Below, piece after piece: positions 9,633-20,829 of a DNA stretch of 64,000 bases. A model generated the notes under the pieces. That model saw only the letters and a list, made by a program, of their open reading frames with translations, was not told the origin of the DNA and did not search any database. The DNA comes from Oncomelania hupensis (lineage: Eukaryota > Mollusca > Gastropoda > Littorinimorpha > Pomatiopsidae): assembly GCA_036898135.1 (NCBI GenBank), contig CM072511.1, positions 47,179,081 through 47,243,080 on the forward strand, in the 5' to 3' direction. The translations under genes were made by a program, and so were the position numbers. Every line of letters begins with the position of its first letter. Positions within the stretch are counted from its first letter, which is position 1.

Positions 9633-12600
9633 CAGCGATGGCGATGGCCATCCATGTGTGTGTGCTGGGGGTCGCTGGTCGGTCCGTGTATTTCTTGAGG
9701 AGATTAATGTGGTGGTATCGGGCTCTCCCGTTTACCTCTACTTGGTAGACTGTCTTGGATTTCTTGGCAGTCACCCGGTACGGTCCTCTCCAAGCGATAT
9801 CCAGCTTGTTGGTTCCACTTGGAAGTAAGAGTAGCACTTGATCGCCGACTTGCAGTTCTCGGTCCTTCGCGTGGCGGTTGTAGTACTTCGCCTGACGGGC
9901 TCTTGCCTTCTTCAGTGCTTCACCAGCTTTCTTCCACGTTGCTTTGAGGGTTTCCTGCAGGTCTGCGACGTACTTGGTGGCACCTCTTGGTGTGTCGTCT
10001 ATCTTGGCTTCCGTCCAACTTCTGCGTAGGGCTTCTAGCGGTCCTGCTAGCGGTCTGCCGAATAGCAATGTTGACGGGGTGTAACCTGTGGCTGCATGGG
10101 GCGTTTCTCGGTATGCGAACAGTGCCGCATTCACGTAGGTGTCCCACGCTTCTGGATTGTCGTCGGCGACTTTCCTGAGTATGGTGAGAAGGGTTCCATT
10201 CAGTCTTTCTACTTGTCCGTTGCTGGCTGGGTGATACGGTGGTGTGCGAATGTGATGAACTTGTATCAACTCGAACACGTCTTGCATCAGGCGGCCGGTG
10301 AACTGAGATCCGCTGTCCGTTCTAATGCTGTCCGGGAATCCGACTCTGGTAAAGATGGCGATGAGTGCATCTGCAATCTTCTTGGTGTCGATCGCTGGCA
10401 ACGGGACTGCTTTGCACCACATCGTACATGCGTCGACGAGTGTGAGTAGAAATCTGTTCCGCTTCTTGGTCATGGGCAGTGGTCCTACTATGTCTACTGA
10501 GACTTGCTGGAATGGCACGCCGACTACTACCGATGGTCCTAAGGTAACTGGTACGGTGTGATGTCGCGGGGAATATCGTTGACATTGGTGGCAAGATTTC
10601 ACGTAGCGCTTGACATCCTCCGTGATTCCTGGCCAATAGTAGTGTGCGCTGATTCTCTGCACTGTGGCTCCAATTCCCATGTGTCCGCTGAGTGGCATGC
10701 TGTGGCCTAATTCTAGTACTTGGGCTCGAAGGGTGGCTGGTAGTACTAGTTGGGTGTGGTCTCCATCTCCTTGTCGATGTAGAACTCCCTCTTCCATGTA
10801 GAAGTCTCCCTTGTGCGGGGGGGTGTGCGCCTTGGGTAGCTTCTGGAAGCACTTCGCTATCGAGGCGTCCGCTTTCTGTGCTGTTTTGATCTCTTCGAGT
10901 CCTGGATTCGGAGCTAACTCGGGCTGGGGTGGTTGGGTTTTAGCTTGGGCCCTGGTTTGCACTGCAGCTATCTCTACAGGTTTAGGTGGCGTGCCTAAGA
11001 ACACATACCTACATCCTAGCACTAGATCATACAGGGGTTTCTGTAAAACAGCTGCTTGGATTCGTCCTGTGACGTACCTACTCTCTACTTCTATCCAAGC
11101 TATTGGGCAAGTAGTCGTCGGTTTCGTCAAGTCCGCTCCTTGTAGTTCGACTGTCTTGTCCGTCAAGTCCGCGCGCGATACCAGAGATTCGCTAACTATC
11201 GCGTCGTATGATAGACCTGTGTCATACAGACAGTTCGCTTCTTTTCCGTTGACCTTGACCGTGTCTGTCACCGATGGGTGATCTCCGATTGTGTGTGGCT
11301 TGTTACCGCTGCTTTGAGTTAGAACTCTGTGCGCTGGCCGGCTTTCGCGCTCTTCCCTACGTTGTGCGGCCAACTTGAAACATTCTGCGGTGGAGTGATT
11401 GTTTCTGTTGCAGAACGAACAATACCGTTTCTGTTCTGCGGGACCTCTTTTCCCGAATTCCGTGTTGGGTCCCTTATTTTGCCCAGGTCTGGGGTTATTC
11501 GGCTTATTCGCGGTGCGCTCTTCCCGGTTAGGGCTTCGTTTCTGTGCCTCCTTCCAGTTAGGCTTTAGGTCTCGCCTAAAGCTCTTGGCTTCTCCGTGTG
11601 CGGCCACGTACCTATCTGCGACCTTGACCAGATCCTCCAGTCTTTCCGCGCCCTGCTCTACTGAGAATGTCCTCAGCTCGGGGGTCATGGTTTCCCGTAG
11701 CTGTTCCCATACTAACAGTTCTGTCAGTCCATCATACGTCTTAGCCGTAGCTGACTGGCTAATCCACTTATCCAGCATTGTGGACAACCGATCCGCGAAC
11801 TGCGCATAGCTCTCTCCTTTCACTCTCCGATTGGTGCGGAATTTTTGCCGGTAGCATTCTCCTGTTAGTTCGAATCCCGTTAGGAGTGCCTCTTTTACTT
11901 TGTGATAGTCAGTCACTCTGTCAGTCGGTAGCTTACTGTAGATGTCATAAGCCTTTCCTCTAAGCCCTTGGCTAAGCTTAAAAGACCAATGGGTGGGATC
12001 TAGTTTATACTCAGTTGCTAGGCGCTCAAACCTAGTCAGATAGAGATCTAGACCTTCTTCTCTTTCGTTGAATGTTCCCAGTGGAAATGACATTCCTTGT
12101 ACAGGGTTGGATGCTACCTCTAGCTGATCTGAGTGGGGAGAGGTTGAGGAAGAACTTGAAGCTCCTGTTCCCAATCTTCTTAGCTCTAACTCATGCTGTC
12201 TGTCTTTTTCCTTTTCTGCCCGCTCATACTCCCATCTCCTAACTTCTGCTTCTCTCTCTGCTGCTACCTTCTTCTGTTCTGCTTCTAGCTCTAATTTCAT
12301 CGCTTCTCTCTCTGCCTCTAATTTCTTCTGTTCTGCTTCTAGCTCTAATTTCCTCGCTTCTCTCTCTGCCTCTAATTTCTTCTGTTCTGCTTCTAGTGCT
12401 AGTTTCTTCTGCTCTGCTTCTAGTTCTGCTTTTCTCTGTTCTGCTTCGAGTTTCTTCTGTTCTCTCTCTGCTGCTCTCTCTGCCTTAGCCTCCTGTTTCT
12501 CTACCTCTGCATTTATATACGCAATTAGGTCTCCTCCTGCTAAGTGCAAAGCTTCTCCTAATTCCTTGAAGCGCAATCTCAAGGCCACTGGGTCCGACAT
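9262..12600 (-). CDS. gag-protease-integrase polyprotein of element 1
   Basis: The frame opens at the ATG 12600-12598; a TTG six bases upstream is not a likely start. Domains in order: a Glu/Lys-rich coiled coil (about residues 25-150), a capsid region resembling SCAN (about 160-345), a CX2CX4HX4C zinc knuckle (CSFCNRNNHSTAEC), an aspartic protease with the DTG triad (LYDTGLSYD), then a Gypsy-type integrase with HHCC finger, D,D(35)E catalytic core (VDIVGPL, RTDSGSQ, NGQVERLNG) and a GPY/F-like tail (WRGPYRVT). One residue beside the second catalytic Asp is Ser where element 2 has Asn. At about 9630 the frame crosses the deletion junction, and the last 120 or so codons are out-of-frame RNase H sequence with no meaning. 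Gag and integrase could still be functional. Confidence 0.88.
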   Translation of the reverse strand: MSDPVALRLRFKELGEALHLAGGDLIAYINAEVEKQEAKAERAAEREQKKLEAEQRKAELEAEQKKLALEAEQKKLEAEREARKLELEAEQKKLEAEREAMKLELEAEQKKVAAEREAEVRRWEYERAEKEKDRQHELELRRLGTGASSSSSTSPHSDQLEVASNPVQGMSFPLGTFNEREEGLDLYLTRFERLATEYKLDPTHWSFKLSQGLRGKAYDIYSKLPTDRVTDYHKVKEALLTGFELTGECYRQKFRTNRRVKGESYAQFADRLSTMLDKWISQSATAKTYDGLTELLVWEQLRETMTPELRTFSVEQGAERLEDLVKVADRYVAAHGEAKSFRRDLKPNWKEAQKRSPNREERTANKPNNPRPGQNKGPNTEFGKRGPAEQKRYCSFCNRNNHSTAECFKLAAQRREERESRPAHRVLTQSSGNKPHTIGDHPSVTDTVKVNGKEANCLYDTGLSYDAIVSESLVSRADLTDKTVELQGADLTKPTTTCPIAWIEVESRYVTGRIQAAVLQKPLYDLVLGCRYVFLGTPPKPVEIAAVQTRAQAKTQPPQPELAPNPGLEEIKTAQKADASIAKCFQKLPKAHTPPHKGDFYMEEGVLHRQGDGDHTQLVLPATLRAQVLELGHSMPLSGHMGIGATVQRISAHYYWPGITEDVKRYVKSCHQCQRYSPRHHTVPVTLGPSVVVGVPFQQVSVDIVGPLPMTKKRNRFLLTLVDACTMWCKAVPLPAIDTKKIADALIAIFTRVGFPDSIRTDSGSQFTGRLMQDVFELIQVHHIRTPPYHPASNGQVERLNGTLLTILRKVADDNPEAWDTYVNAALFAYRETPHAATGYTPSTLLFGRPLAGPLEALRRSWTEAKIDDTPRGATKYVADLQETLKATWKKAGEALKKARARQAKYYNRHAKDRELQVGDQVLLLLPSGTNKLDIAWRGPYRVTAKKSKTVYQVEVNGRARYHHINLLKKYTDRPATPSTHTWMAIAIAEEAHPQLQQHRRTTDKWNPENRPGQSRMDSGMRDSIPNTQGQNDIGASTPPTRFDSAIRSSHRRKRLRPRSSTATARPQECRDAIPCRLRQQKIETRRDPLRHVGERMPWTSLGHTEISTLPV

Positions 12601-12948
12601 TGTCAAACGTGTCTATGAACAACCTCTGAATCACGTGGAGTACCAAAACACTAGCAATATTGCAATTCAATAACAACAATGCAAAGACCATAAAATTCGC
12701 AATCAATAATAGAATAAAACAAGAGTCAAATGGCATACAACAGTTATTTAAGCAAAACCTGCAAAAGAACAATGCAACATACAGGCACAAAAACAATTGA
12801 AGCAAACAAGTTTTTAAGTAAAGTGTATTGCACCAAAAACTGAGTCCTGCCTACACTTTCAACTATTCTAAGTTATTCTACTACTACTACCGTTATCTAA
12901 TTTTATTGTACCTAGATCCGGTTATACCCAATTCCTATTATACACAGA

Positions 12949-12966
12949 TCCTGACTAGGCTCGCCA
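12949..12966 (-). promoter_or_regulatory. Primer binding site of element 1, tRNA-Arg-type
   Basis: The minus strand reads TGGCGAGCCTAGTCAGGA seven bases inside the 5' LTR. Element 2 has TGGCGAGCCTGCCAGGA at the same place, which agrees over 17 bases with the 3' end of an animal tRNA-Arg(ACG) as I recall it. Element 1 matches for the first ten bases and then carries a small change. Confidence 0.6.
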
Positions 12967-12973
12967 ATTATAG

Positions 12974-14487
12974 TGTCACGTGGGGTTTTATGGGTTGCTG
13001 GGCTCTGCACAATGGAATGATGTAAACCTCACGCTTTCTCCGATGGGAACTGCTAGTTAGTCACCCTGTGGATTACTATAATAAATTTATTTATTTAGCT
13101 CGGTCTGTGTTAGGTCTGGGTTACAGAGATAGATAGAAAAATAGTAAAAGATTACTGTCACACTAGCTTTCACACGGCTATGAATCATATGTAGTCCAGC
13201 CACTTGATAACAGTTACACATCACACATTTATTTCTTCTACTCTATACAAGATTTTCTAAGTACTAATCTACCTTAAACGTTAAATAGTCACTGTGAATA
13301 ATTCGATCGCTGATAGTCTATGCAGCTAATAGTTCATCCTTGGGCACTGGATGTTATAGTTCATGAGAAGTGGACTACTGTGGTCCTGTAGCTCTCAGTT
13401 TTTTGTGCACACACGACTATAGACTTAACTGTGTGTCTGGCGTGCTGTGCTGTGGTCGGTTTTCTGACAACTTGGGTTGTCTTCTTCTGGTTTCTTCCCT
13501 GTGGGTAGACTGGTTGGCTTTCCTCGCGCAATGCTGGGGATACCGCTGCAGCCAACTAATGCGTCGACGTGGTTTCGTCTGAGGCAGTGTTGGGCGCACT
13601 ACAGAACGCCTGTTCGTCTGTAACATATGAGACGAAATTCTGCACAACCTTGAATGATAGGTGTGTGCAGAGCGTCTCACTGAAGGTCGTAATAGCCCTC
13701 AGTGATTAGCTCCACATCTACATATATAAGCGACGAACATTCTGCTAAGTCCGTGGTCCACTGGAATCTCCACTCTAATTTCCTATACATTCATAAATAT
13801 AAAACCTGGCTACTTATACACATCAAGAATTAATAATATTATACACATTCATTTGTACAGCCACTGGTTTGCAAGCATACATATAAGTTAAACAACAGTG
13901 GTTCCGTACATAATTCAAGATGGCGTCTGCTGGTCGTCTTTTGCCTCGTGGTCAGCTACGCCACGTGTCAGGCAAAGTCGGGCTAGCAATTCCATTCTAT
14001 GCATATCAAATTCCACAAACATAATTCAACAATAATATAATACATCACGATGAAACAGAAATATATTCATTTACCTTCGTGACAATATCAGGCCAGTGGC
14101 TACTTGAGTGAATTCGGATTTACACAAGTACTGCGTCCTAGTCTTTTCTGGAGAGAACTACTGCTCCTGTGTAGCGATGTAGCTGTTATCTCTTTCTCGG
14201 TTTTAAAACGACTGCCGTCTCTTCTCTACATTCGAAGTAGTCAGACCTGGTTGAGCCTATTCTAGCTGTGTTCTCATTGGCGGATAACTGACTTACCAAA
14301 CGTAATTGCGGTGATGTCATTGCCTTGGCTTACCGTCAGCTACCACTGTGTGTAATCGGCAGTATGCTACTGCTACGCTTGATTACTTCCATCGTCTGCT
14401 GCTTGCTAACTTTAAAATTCTAATATTACATAGACTAACCAAGCTAAATATTAAAATAAGCAGAGTAAAACTGGTCATCTCACGACA
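12974..14487 (-). repeat. 5' LTR of element 1 (group A)
   Basis: A 1514-bp LTR, TGTCACG at the plus-strand start and CACGACA at the end. On the minus strand a TATATATG box (about 13721-13729) is followed some 50 nt later by the stem-loop at 13629-13678. An AATAAA signal lies further downstream near 13234. The predicted cap site falls between the TATA box and the stem-loop. Confidence 0.92.
13629..13678 (-). promoter_or_regulatory. Conserved LTR stem-loop (TAR-like position), group A copy
   Basis: The RNA-sense strand folds as GAGACG/CGTCTC, an internal loop (CT against AATTT), CTGCACA/TGTGCAG, a one-base bulge, ACC/GGT and a 10-nt loop. The other group A copies are at 5845-5894 and 7989-8038. 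Changes among copies fall in the loop and bulge, not the stems. Confidence 0.65.
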
Positions 14488-14525
14488 CATCCCTGTCTGT
14501 TGTTTCAATTATTCCCCAGCCACGC

Positions 14526-15085
14526 TGTTACGTTTGAGACGCGCACGATAGATCCGATCGTTTTATTTTGCAAAACATTCAATAACAGAGCGTATTTACC
14601 TTTGATTCGATTTTGCGTTGTTGTTAGAAGAAACTTGTTATAATGTTGATAATTTTCGTTGGTCGATATTATTGGAGAATCTTCTAGGGTTGCTTGTTTA
14701 CCATCGATCGAAGGATCTAGATAGATCCAATAGAAGCTGAGAGGTTCTTTTATGATGAAGAAAGTTGTATGACGTAAGACAGTGATGACGAAGTTTAGCT
14801 TGATTGGTTGTGTCACGCTGGAATGTTCTGACGTTATCTCGAGTATAGAGAAAAACTATATAATTGATGCAATGTGTAGAGAAGGAGAGAAAGTGAAAAG
14901 CGATTGAGCGATTGTATGCAGTTGTTGATATACGCTGAATAAAGTTAGAAAACTTCATACGACGACTTTTGCCTTGTTGCTGAGTGAACATGTTGCGTGG
15001 ATAAACGAATCCGAGTTACACTTACCAAGAGGATTCATGCATTGGGGCTGAATCAACTACTGATAAAAAAACATTGAGTGTAACA
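14526..15085 (+). repeat. Solo LTR of a second, small LTR family (copy 1)
   Basis: This 560-bp LTR runs from TGTTACG to GTGTAACA and is flanked by CACGC on both sides, a perfect 5-bp TSD. It contains a TATA-like ACTATATAAT near 14857 and an AATAAA near 14938. A second copy lies at 61761-62374. No coding part is present, so the parent family cannot be named. Confidence 0.9.
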
Positions 15086-15835
15086 CACGCACACAAACAA
15101 ACGCCAACCATACCTCCACTTGAACATGCATCTTGGCATCTCACTACTTGCTCACACAACCCCAATCCTGGCCTCACCCCTCGACATTCCTCGACAACCT
15201 TCCACTCCCTTTTCCTCGTCCTTCACTACTACTATCTATCTCACCCAACACTACCACTTCTTCGCTGACCCAGGTGTTACAGCACCTCTTCAAGTATCTG
15301 GGGCAGTTTTTTATGTATTTATTTTCGGCAAATGAGTATTAGCTTAATACCTTCATACCCTCATCATAGACCTATAGTTGCAGAGAAAGGTTGTGAGTGT
15401 CATCATCGGAACTGGAGGAGTAGAATTTTTTTAATTTGATTTTTTTTTTTTTGGGGGGGGAGGGAAGGAAGAATTGTGTTGAAAAGAGACAGAGAAGAAA
15501 GAGGGGAGGAGGAGGAAATAAGGGGTGGGATGGCTGGGGTGGGGGGTGGGGGAGGGTCGCAGCGTGTCATCGCTTATGTGTCTCCTCTATTCCTGTCACA
15601 AGGGACAGAGAAGAAAACAAAGTGATTATTCTGTTTGGATGTGAGCTGTTTTGTTTTATGTGAATTTTTTTTTTGTCTTTGTTCTTACTGTCTTCTTGTG
15701 CACACGTGAGCTTCAAATTTATTTAATTTTCACAACGTATTTTAACTTTCCAAAATTAAAGCAACCTAATACTTAACACATTTAGCATAACGGCTCTCTT
15801 TGTGTATGTCTGTTTAACTGTTTGTCTGTCTGTTT

Positions 15836-15840
<5 letters not shown>
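15086..15840. other. No gene recognised; G-rich tract
   Basis: Unique-looking sequence with a purine/G-rich block at about 15450-15556 containing many G runs of three or more, a candidate G-quadruplex region. The short open frames here show no recognisable motif. Confidence 0.5.

Positions 15841-15902
<62 letters not shown>
15841..15902. repeat. (CT)n microsatellite
   Basis: An uninterrupted CT run of about 62 bp. Confidence 0.97.
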
Positions 15903-17302
<1,400 letters not shown>

Positions 17303-17530
17303 CTCCCTCTCTTTCTTTCTTCCTCTATATATATTTGCGATTGCGTGTAAACGTTTCGCTTGTGTGAATGTGTGTGTTCATGTGTGCGATAGACTATAGT
17401 ATGAATATGTGCTTTATCGAGCCTGACCCTTTCCCGTCATTTCCCGCCCGCAGCGTTTTATGTATGTGCGTATGTATATGTACGCGCGCGCGTATGTGTG
17501 AGTGTGCGCGTGTGTGTGTTTGTGTGTATA

Positions 17531-18960
17531 CTGTTTGTTTGTTTGTTTATTTCATTTAACGTCTATTCACCGAAGTGATTTTAGACTAGAAAATAAAAGG
17601 AAGGTGGGGAAAAAGGATAATTGCTACATGGATGGGGAAAGCAGAGAACATTTAAACAAAATAGTACAGTAACATAACATAAAATAAAATAAAATAAAAA
17701 TTAAGTATTCAAACAATATTTTAAAACTATAACAAAAAAATTAAATAGAACATGTCAAACATGTGAAATGTTCATGTAAAGAAATTCAATTTTGTGATAT
17801 TGTCATATACTAAGTAATCAGAAGAAACTTGTAATTTTTATTTTAAAAAATGTCCCACAGGACTATAAATTATAGATTTAGCGATGGTTATCCAATATTC
17901 ACTATTTTTTTTTAACATTATGAATGTTCTGTGGAATATATTGTGCTATTATACTGTAGTCATGAATGATATGATTTATAGTTAAATTTTCATTGCAAAT
18001 GCAAACAATATTCTTGCAATATTGTGTCCTCCAAGAATTTAAAGTAAGGATATGCAAAAGAGGTTATTGTTCGAGGATACTGTGAATTTTCACTATATAC
18101 TATTTTTAAAGGAAAATTATTTTTTATTTTATTTTCGATTATACTATACATTTTTTTTGGTGATAAGGGGATTTCAATATGGCTAACGTTGTGTTCATTT
18201 TTCGCTCCTTTTTTTTGCTTTCCTGTCTGCTCAATCATCATTATGTAAGCCACAATGAGATGGTATCCAACAAAAATGAACATTTGTGCCATTGATAATG
18301 AAGCAAATGTATAAGATATTTTATTTCATATATAATATCACCTCTGCTTTTATTAATATTAGAGTCCAAACTTTGAAGAATTGATATGGAGTCTACATAT
18401 AATAATATATTAAAAATATCTTTTGTTGACTCAAAATCTTATTTAATGCTATAAGAATTGCGGTAAGTTCTGCAGTATAAATTGAACGATCTTTACCTAA
18501 ATAAAATGATTCACTAATTTTTAAAGCAGGTATAACATAACCAGCCCCTGTTTGGCCTCTATCTAAAACAGAACCATCAGTATAAATTTGCAAATAAGAA
18601 TAATATTTTTAATAATATTTTTAATAATATTTTTGTTCTATATATTCTGTTGCTAACAATAATCCATTTTCCTTTTTTTCGTATAGCAGTATATTCAAAA
18701 TCAAAGTTTGCTCGCTTAAATTCCCAATTTGTGGTAAATTCTCTAAATATATTTATATTTAGCACATGATAATTTTCTCCACTCATTTAATGGTAATACT
18801 CCAGCTGCTTTCAGCATCGTCTGTTTTTGTGTGTATTGGAATACCCATAACCATTTTAATTGCTTTACTGTCCATACTCTGGAGTTGTTTCAGTAAATAT
18901 TTTGGTGCTGAAAAATATACCTCTTGTCCGCCCATACGTTAAATGACAAGCATGTGTGTA
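17531..18960 (-). pseudogene. Decayed I/Nimb-like LINE: RT end, RNase H and 3' tail
   Basis: Minus-strand fragments give, in order, a post-RT segment (near 18780-18950, related to AYG...EVYFSA in the copy at 57814), a linker, an RNase H (IYTDGSVLDRGQTGAGYVIP near 18545-18595, then IYTAELTAILIALNKIL near 18440), and a shifted frame matching the WIPSHCG...DWADR region near 18220-18290. Several frameshifts and stops show it is dead. The RNase H domain after RT places it in the I group of LINEs. It ends in a stem-loop (17561-17586) and a short AAAC-type tail at 17531-17550. Confidence 0.75.
17561..17586 (-). other. LINE 3'-terminal stem-loop with UUCG-type loop
   Basis: In the RNA sense it reads GTCTA...TCAC-TTCG-GTGA...TAGAC: an outer 5-bp stem and an inner stem closed by C(UUCG)G, an exceptionally stable tetraloop. 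Homologous structures end the other LINE copies, at 20647-20674 (minus) and 61658-61682 (plus). Confidence 0.6.
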
Positions 18961-19485
18961 TGTACGTGTGTGTGAGTAGGGGTGTGTGTATTGTTTTAGT
19001 TTGCAACTTTTTCCTCGACAATAACTATTGGAATATGGGTATAAGTTTAATCTAGTCTAGTATTAAAATCCAGAGATTTTCTTTTCACTTTGTCACGACA
19101 GACCTCTCACTTACAACGAGTCTGAGGTAATGTTATTTTCAAACTTTTGCACCAGACAGTATGATAATAGAAGAGTTTATCAATCCACCGTTTGTAAGTT
19201 AACGCTCTCCGATAGGCGTGTATGAAAGTTTAAAAGTCCTCGAGGTTGACGTCACGGGCTTCGCTAACAGTCAACGAGTCATAATGCCATCACTGAGCGT
19301 CACTTGAGACTACAGGCACAGTATTGTCAATCCACAGCAATGCATTGGGGTTTATTAGTCATACTGTGCTGTCTTTGTTTTTCGCCTGAACCTGTTTTAA
19401 GGGAGATAAGTCATTTACTGCTTTTTGCGGACGACCTTTTGACCGCTCGGACACGACATTTAGATTCAAATTTCGGAACCTCCTC
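18961..19485. other. No gene recognised; contains a repeated 80-bp unit
   Basis: GT-rich sequence followed by unique-looking DNA. Positions 19054-19134 (CTAGTATTAAAATCCAGAG through ACGAGTCTGAGGTAATG) are repeated nearly exactly at 21954-22031, in both cases on the 5' side of a minus-strand LINE remnant. Confidence 0.55.
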
Positions 19486-19558
19486 CTCCTCCTCCTTCTT
19501 CTTCTTCTTCTTCTTCTTCTTCTTCTTCTTCTTCTTCTTCTTCTTCTTCTTCTTCTTC
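19486..19558. repeat. (TCC)n(CTT)n microsatellite
   Basis: A short TCC run leads into about 60 bp of CTT repeats. Confidence 0.95.
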
Positions 19559-20223
19559 ACAGACAGTCGACTCCTGTTATAAGAAAAAAGGGAAAAAAAA
19601 AGAGTTCCCATCACTGTCGATACGCGAACGCTGGCTCGACCATTCACTTTGGTGTTCCAGACCGTACTACCACCACATACAACGTAGACGAGTTTGCTAG
19701 GGCAAGACTGCATGTATGGAGCTCCTTTGCAGGCTCCGTTACGCTGTATTCTACATACAGACTTTATTTAGTACCCTGGCATACTGAGTATTTGAAAACT
19801 CGAACAGACTTAACCATGAAAACAGCTTTCGAGTGTGAGTCGGCCAAGTTAGAGGCCGGCTGCTGGTACCCTGCGAGACCCAAGGTGGGCACTAGGGAGG
19901 CGACATCCCCACCCGTGTCGTCCCCTATTCTGTGTGTCTGCTCGATTTCCGCTGAATCGTTGGTGCTGTTTCCTTGGTTCCTAGAGTGTATATTTCGCTT
20001 TTGGTATGATTTATTCGGCGATGATCGGATATCTTCAGACAACTGGGGAACTGGGGTGAGATCAGTGTGAATACACACGGCAGTTGAACAGACAAAGAAG
20101 AGATGGGGCCATGGCAAATATTTAATTCACGTTGGAAACAGATTCTGAGAAAGTCGAATAATTAGATTAAGAGAAGAGCAAAATGCCTCACTGTCACGGA
20201 AACACATTTTAAAGAAGAAAACA
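19559..20223. other. No gene recognised
   Basis: Mixed-composition sequence. Overlapping open frames of about 90-117 codons at 19764-20117 (minus) and 19792-20070 (plus) show no motif and cannot both be real. The string CTCCGTTACGCTG at 19734-19746 recurs at 7310-7322 and may be a trace of a shared repeat. Confidence 0.4.
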
Positions 20224-20293
20224 ATGTCACCATCATCATTATCATTCTCCTCATCATCATCATCATCATCTTTGTCACCCTCATCATCGTCAA

Positions 20294-20349
<56 letters not shown>

Positions 20350-20457
20350 ACATCATCATCATCAGCATCATCATCAACGTCGTCATCATCAACGTCGTCG
20401 TCGTTATCATCATCAGCATCAGCATCAGCATCAACGTCGTCATCATCAACGTCGTCG

Positions 20458-20516
<59 letters not shown>

Positions 20517-20517
20517 G

Positions 20518-20580
<63 letters not shown>

Positions 20581-20632
20581 ACAACACCTTGTTGCTATTC
20601 TTCTTCTTCTTCTTCTTCTTGTGTGTGTGTGT
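20224..20632. repeat. Compound (ATC)n microsatellite with AAC/GTC/AGC variants
   Basis: About 360 bp of ATC-type triplets with interspersed variants, ending in CTT and GT runs. The long Ser or Met open frames across it are artefacts of the repeat. Confidence 0.97.
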
Positions 20633-20637
20633 GTTAC

Positions 20638-20780
20638 TCATTTATTGTCTATTATTCACCTAAGTGATTTAGACATTGAAAATAAGAAAAAGAACATAGT
20701 ACTGAACAAATGTAAAATAATTAACTATATCAAAAAGTCAACTCATTAACAAGAACATCTCAGAAAAAAAAATTAAACAA

Positions 20781-20829
<49 letters not shown>

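Larger units (their letters stand above)
7335..14487 (-). mobile_element. Gmr1-like LTR retrotransposon, element 1 (RT-deleted)
   Basis: A complete insertion of 7153 bp flanked by the 5-bp TSD CATCC (7330-7334 and 14488-14492). It has two LTRs, a tRNA-Arg-type primer site and a purine tract beside the 3' LTR. The internal order is gag, protease, integrase, then a junction that jumps to RNase H. Compared with element 2 it lacks about 0.93 kb, which removes the reverse transcriptase. The two LTRs differ at only about a dozen places by eye, so the insertion is recent. Without reverse transcriptase it cannot move on its own. Confidence 0.93.

Noticed and set aside
10811..11281. Antisense frames of 70-156 codons within gag-integrase, present in both elements (also 32558-33028)
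   Set aside because: They are shadows of the conserved sense frame in a GC-balanced region. They recur only because the two elements are nearly identical.
20224..20632. A CRISPR array or other spaced repeat
   Set aside because: The repeats are simple triplets without unique spacers. No spaced direct-repeat array exists in the window.
20162..20667. Long poly-Ser and poly-Met reading frames
   Set aside because: They are translations of the ATC microsatellite. The same holds for the poly-His/Ile/Met frames at 52551-53205 and the poly-Leu frame at 48411-48659.
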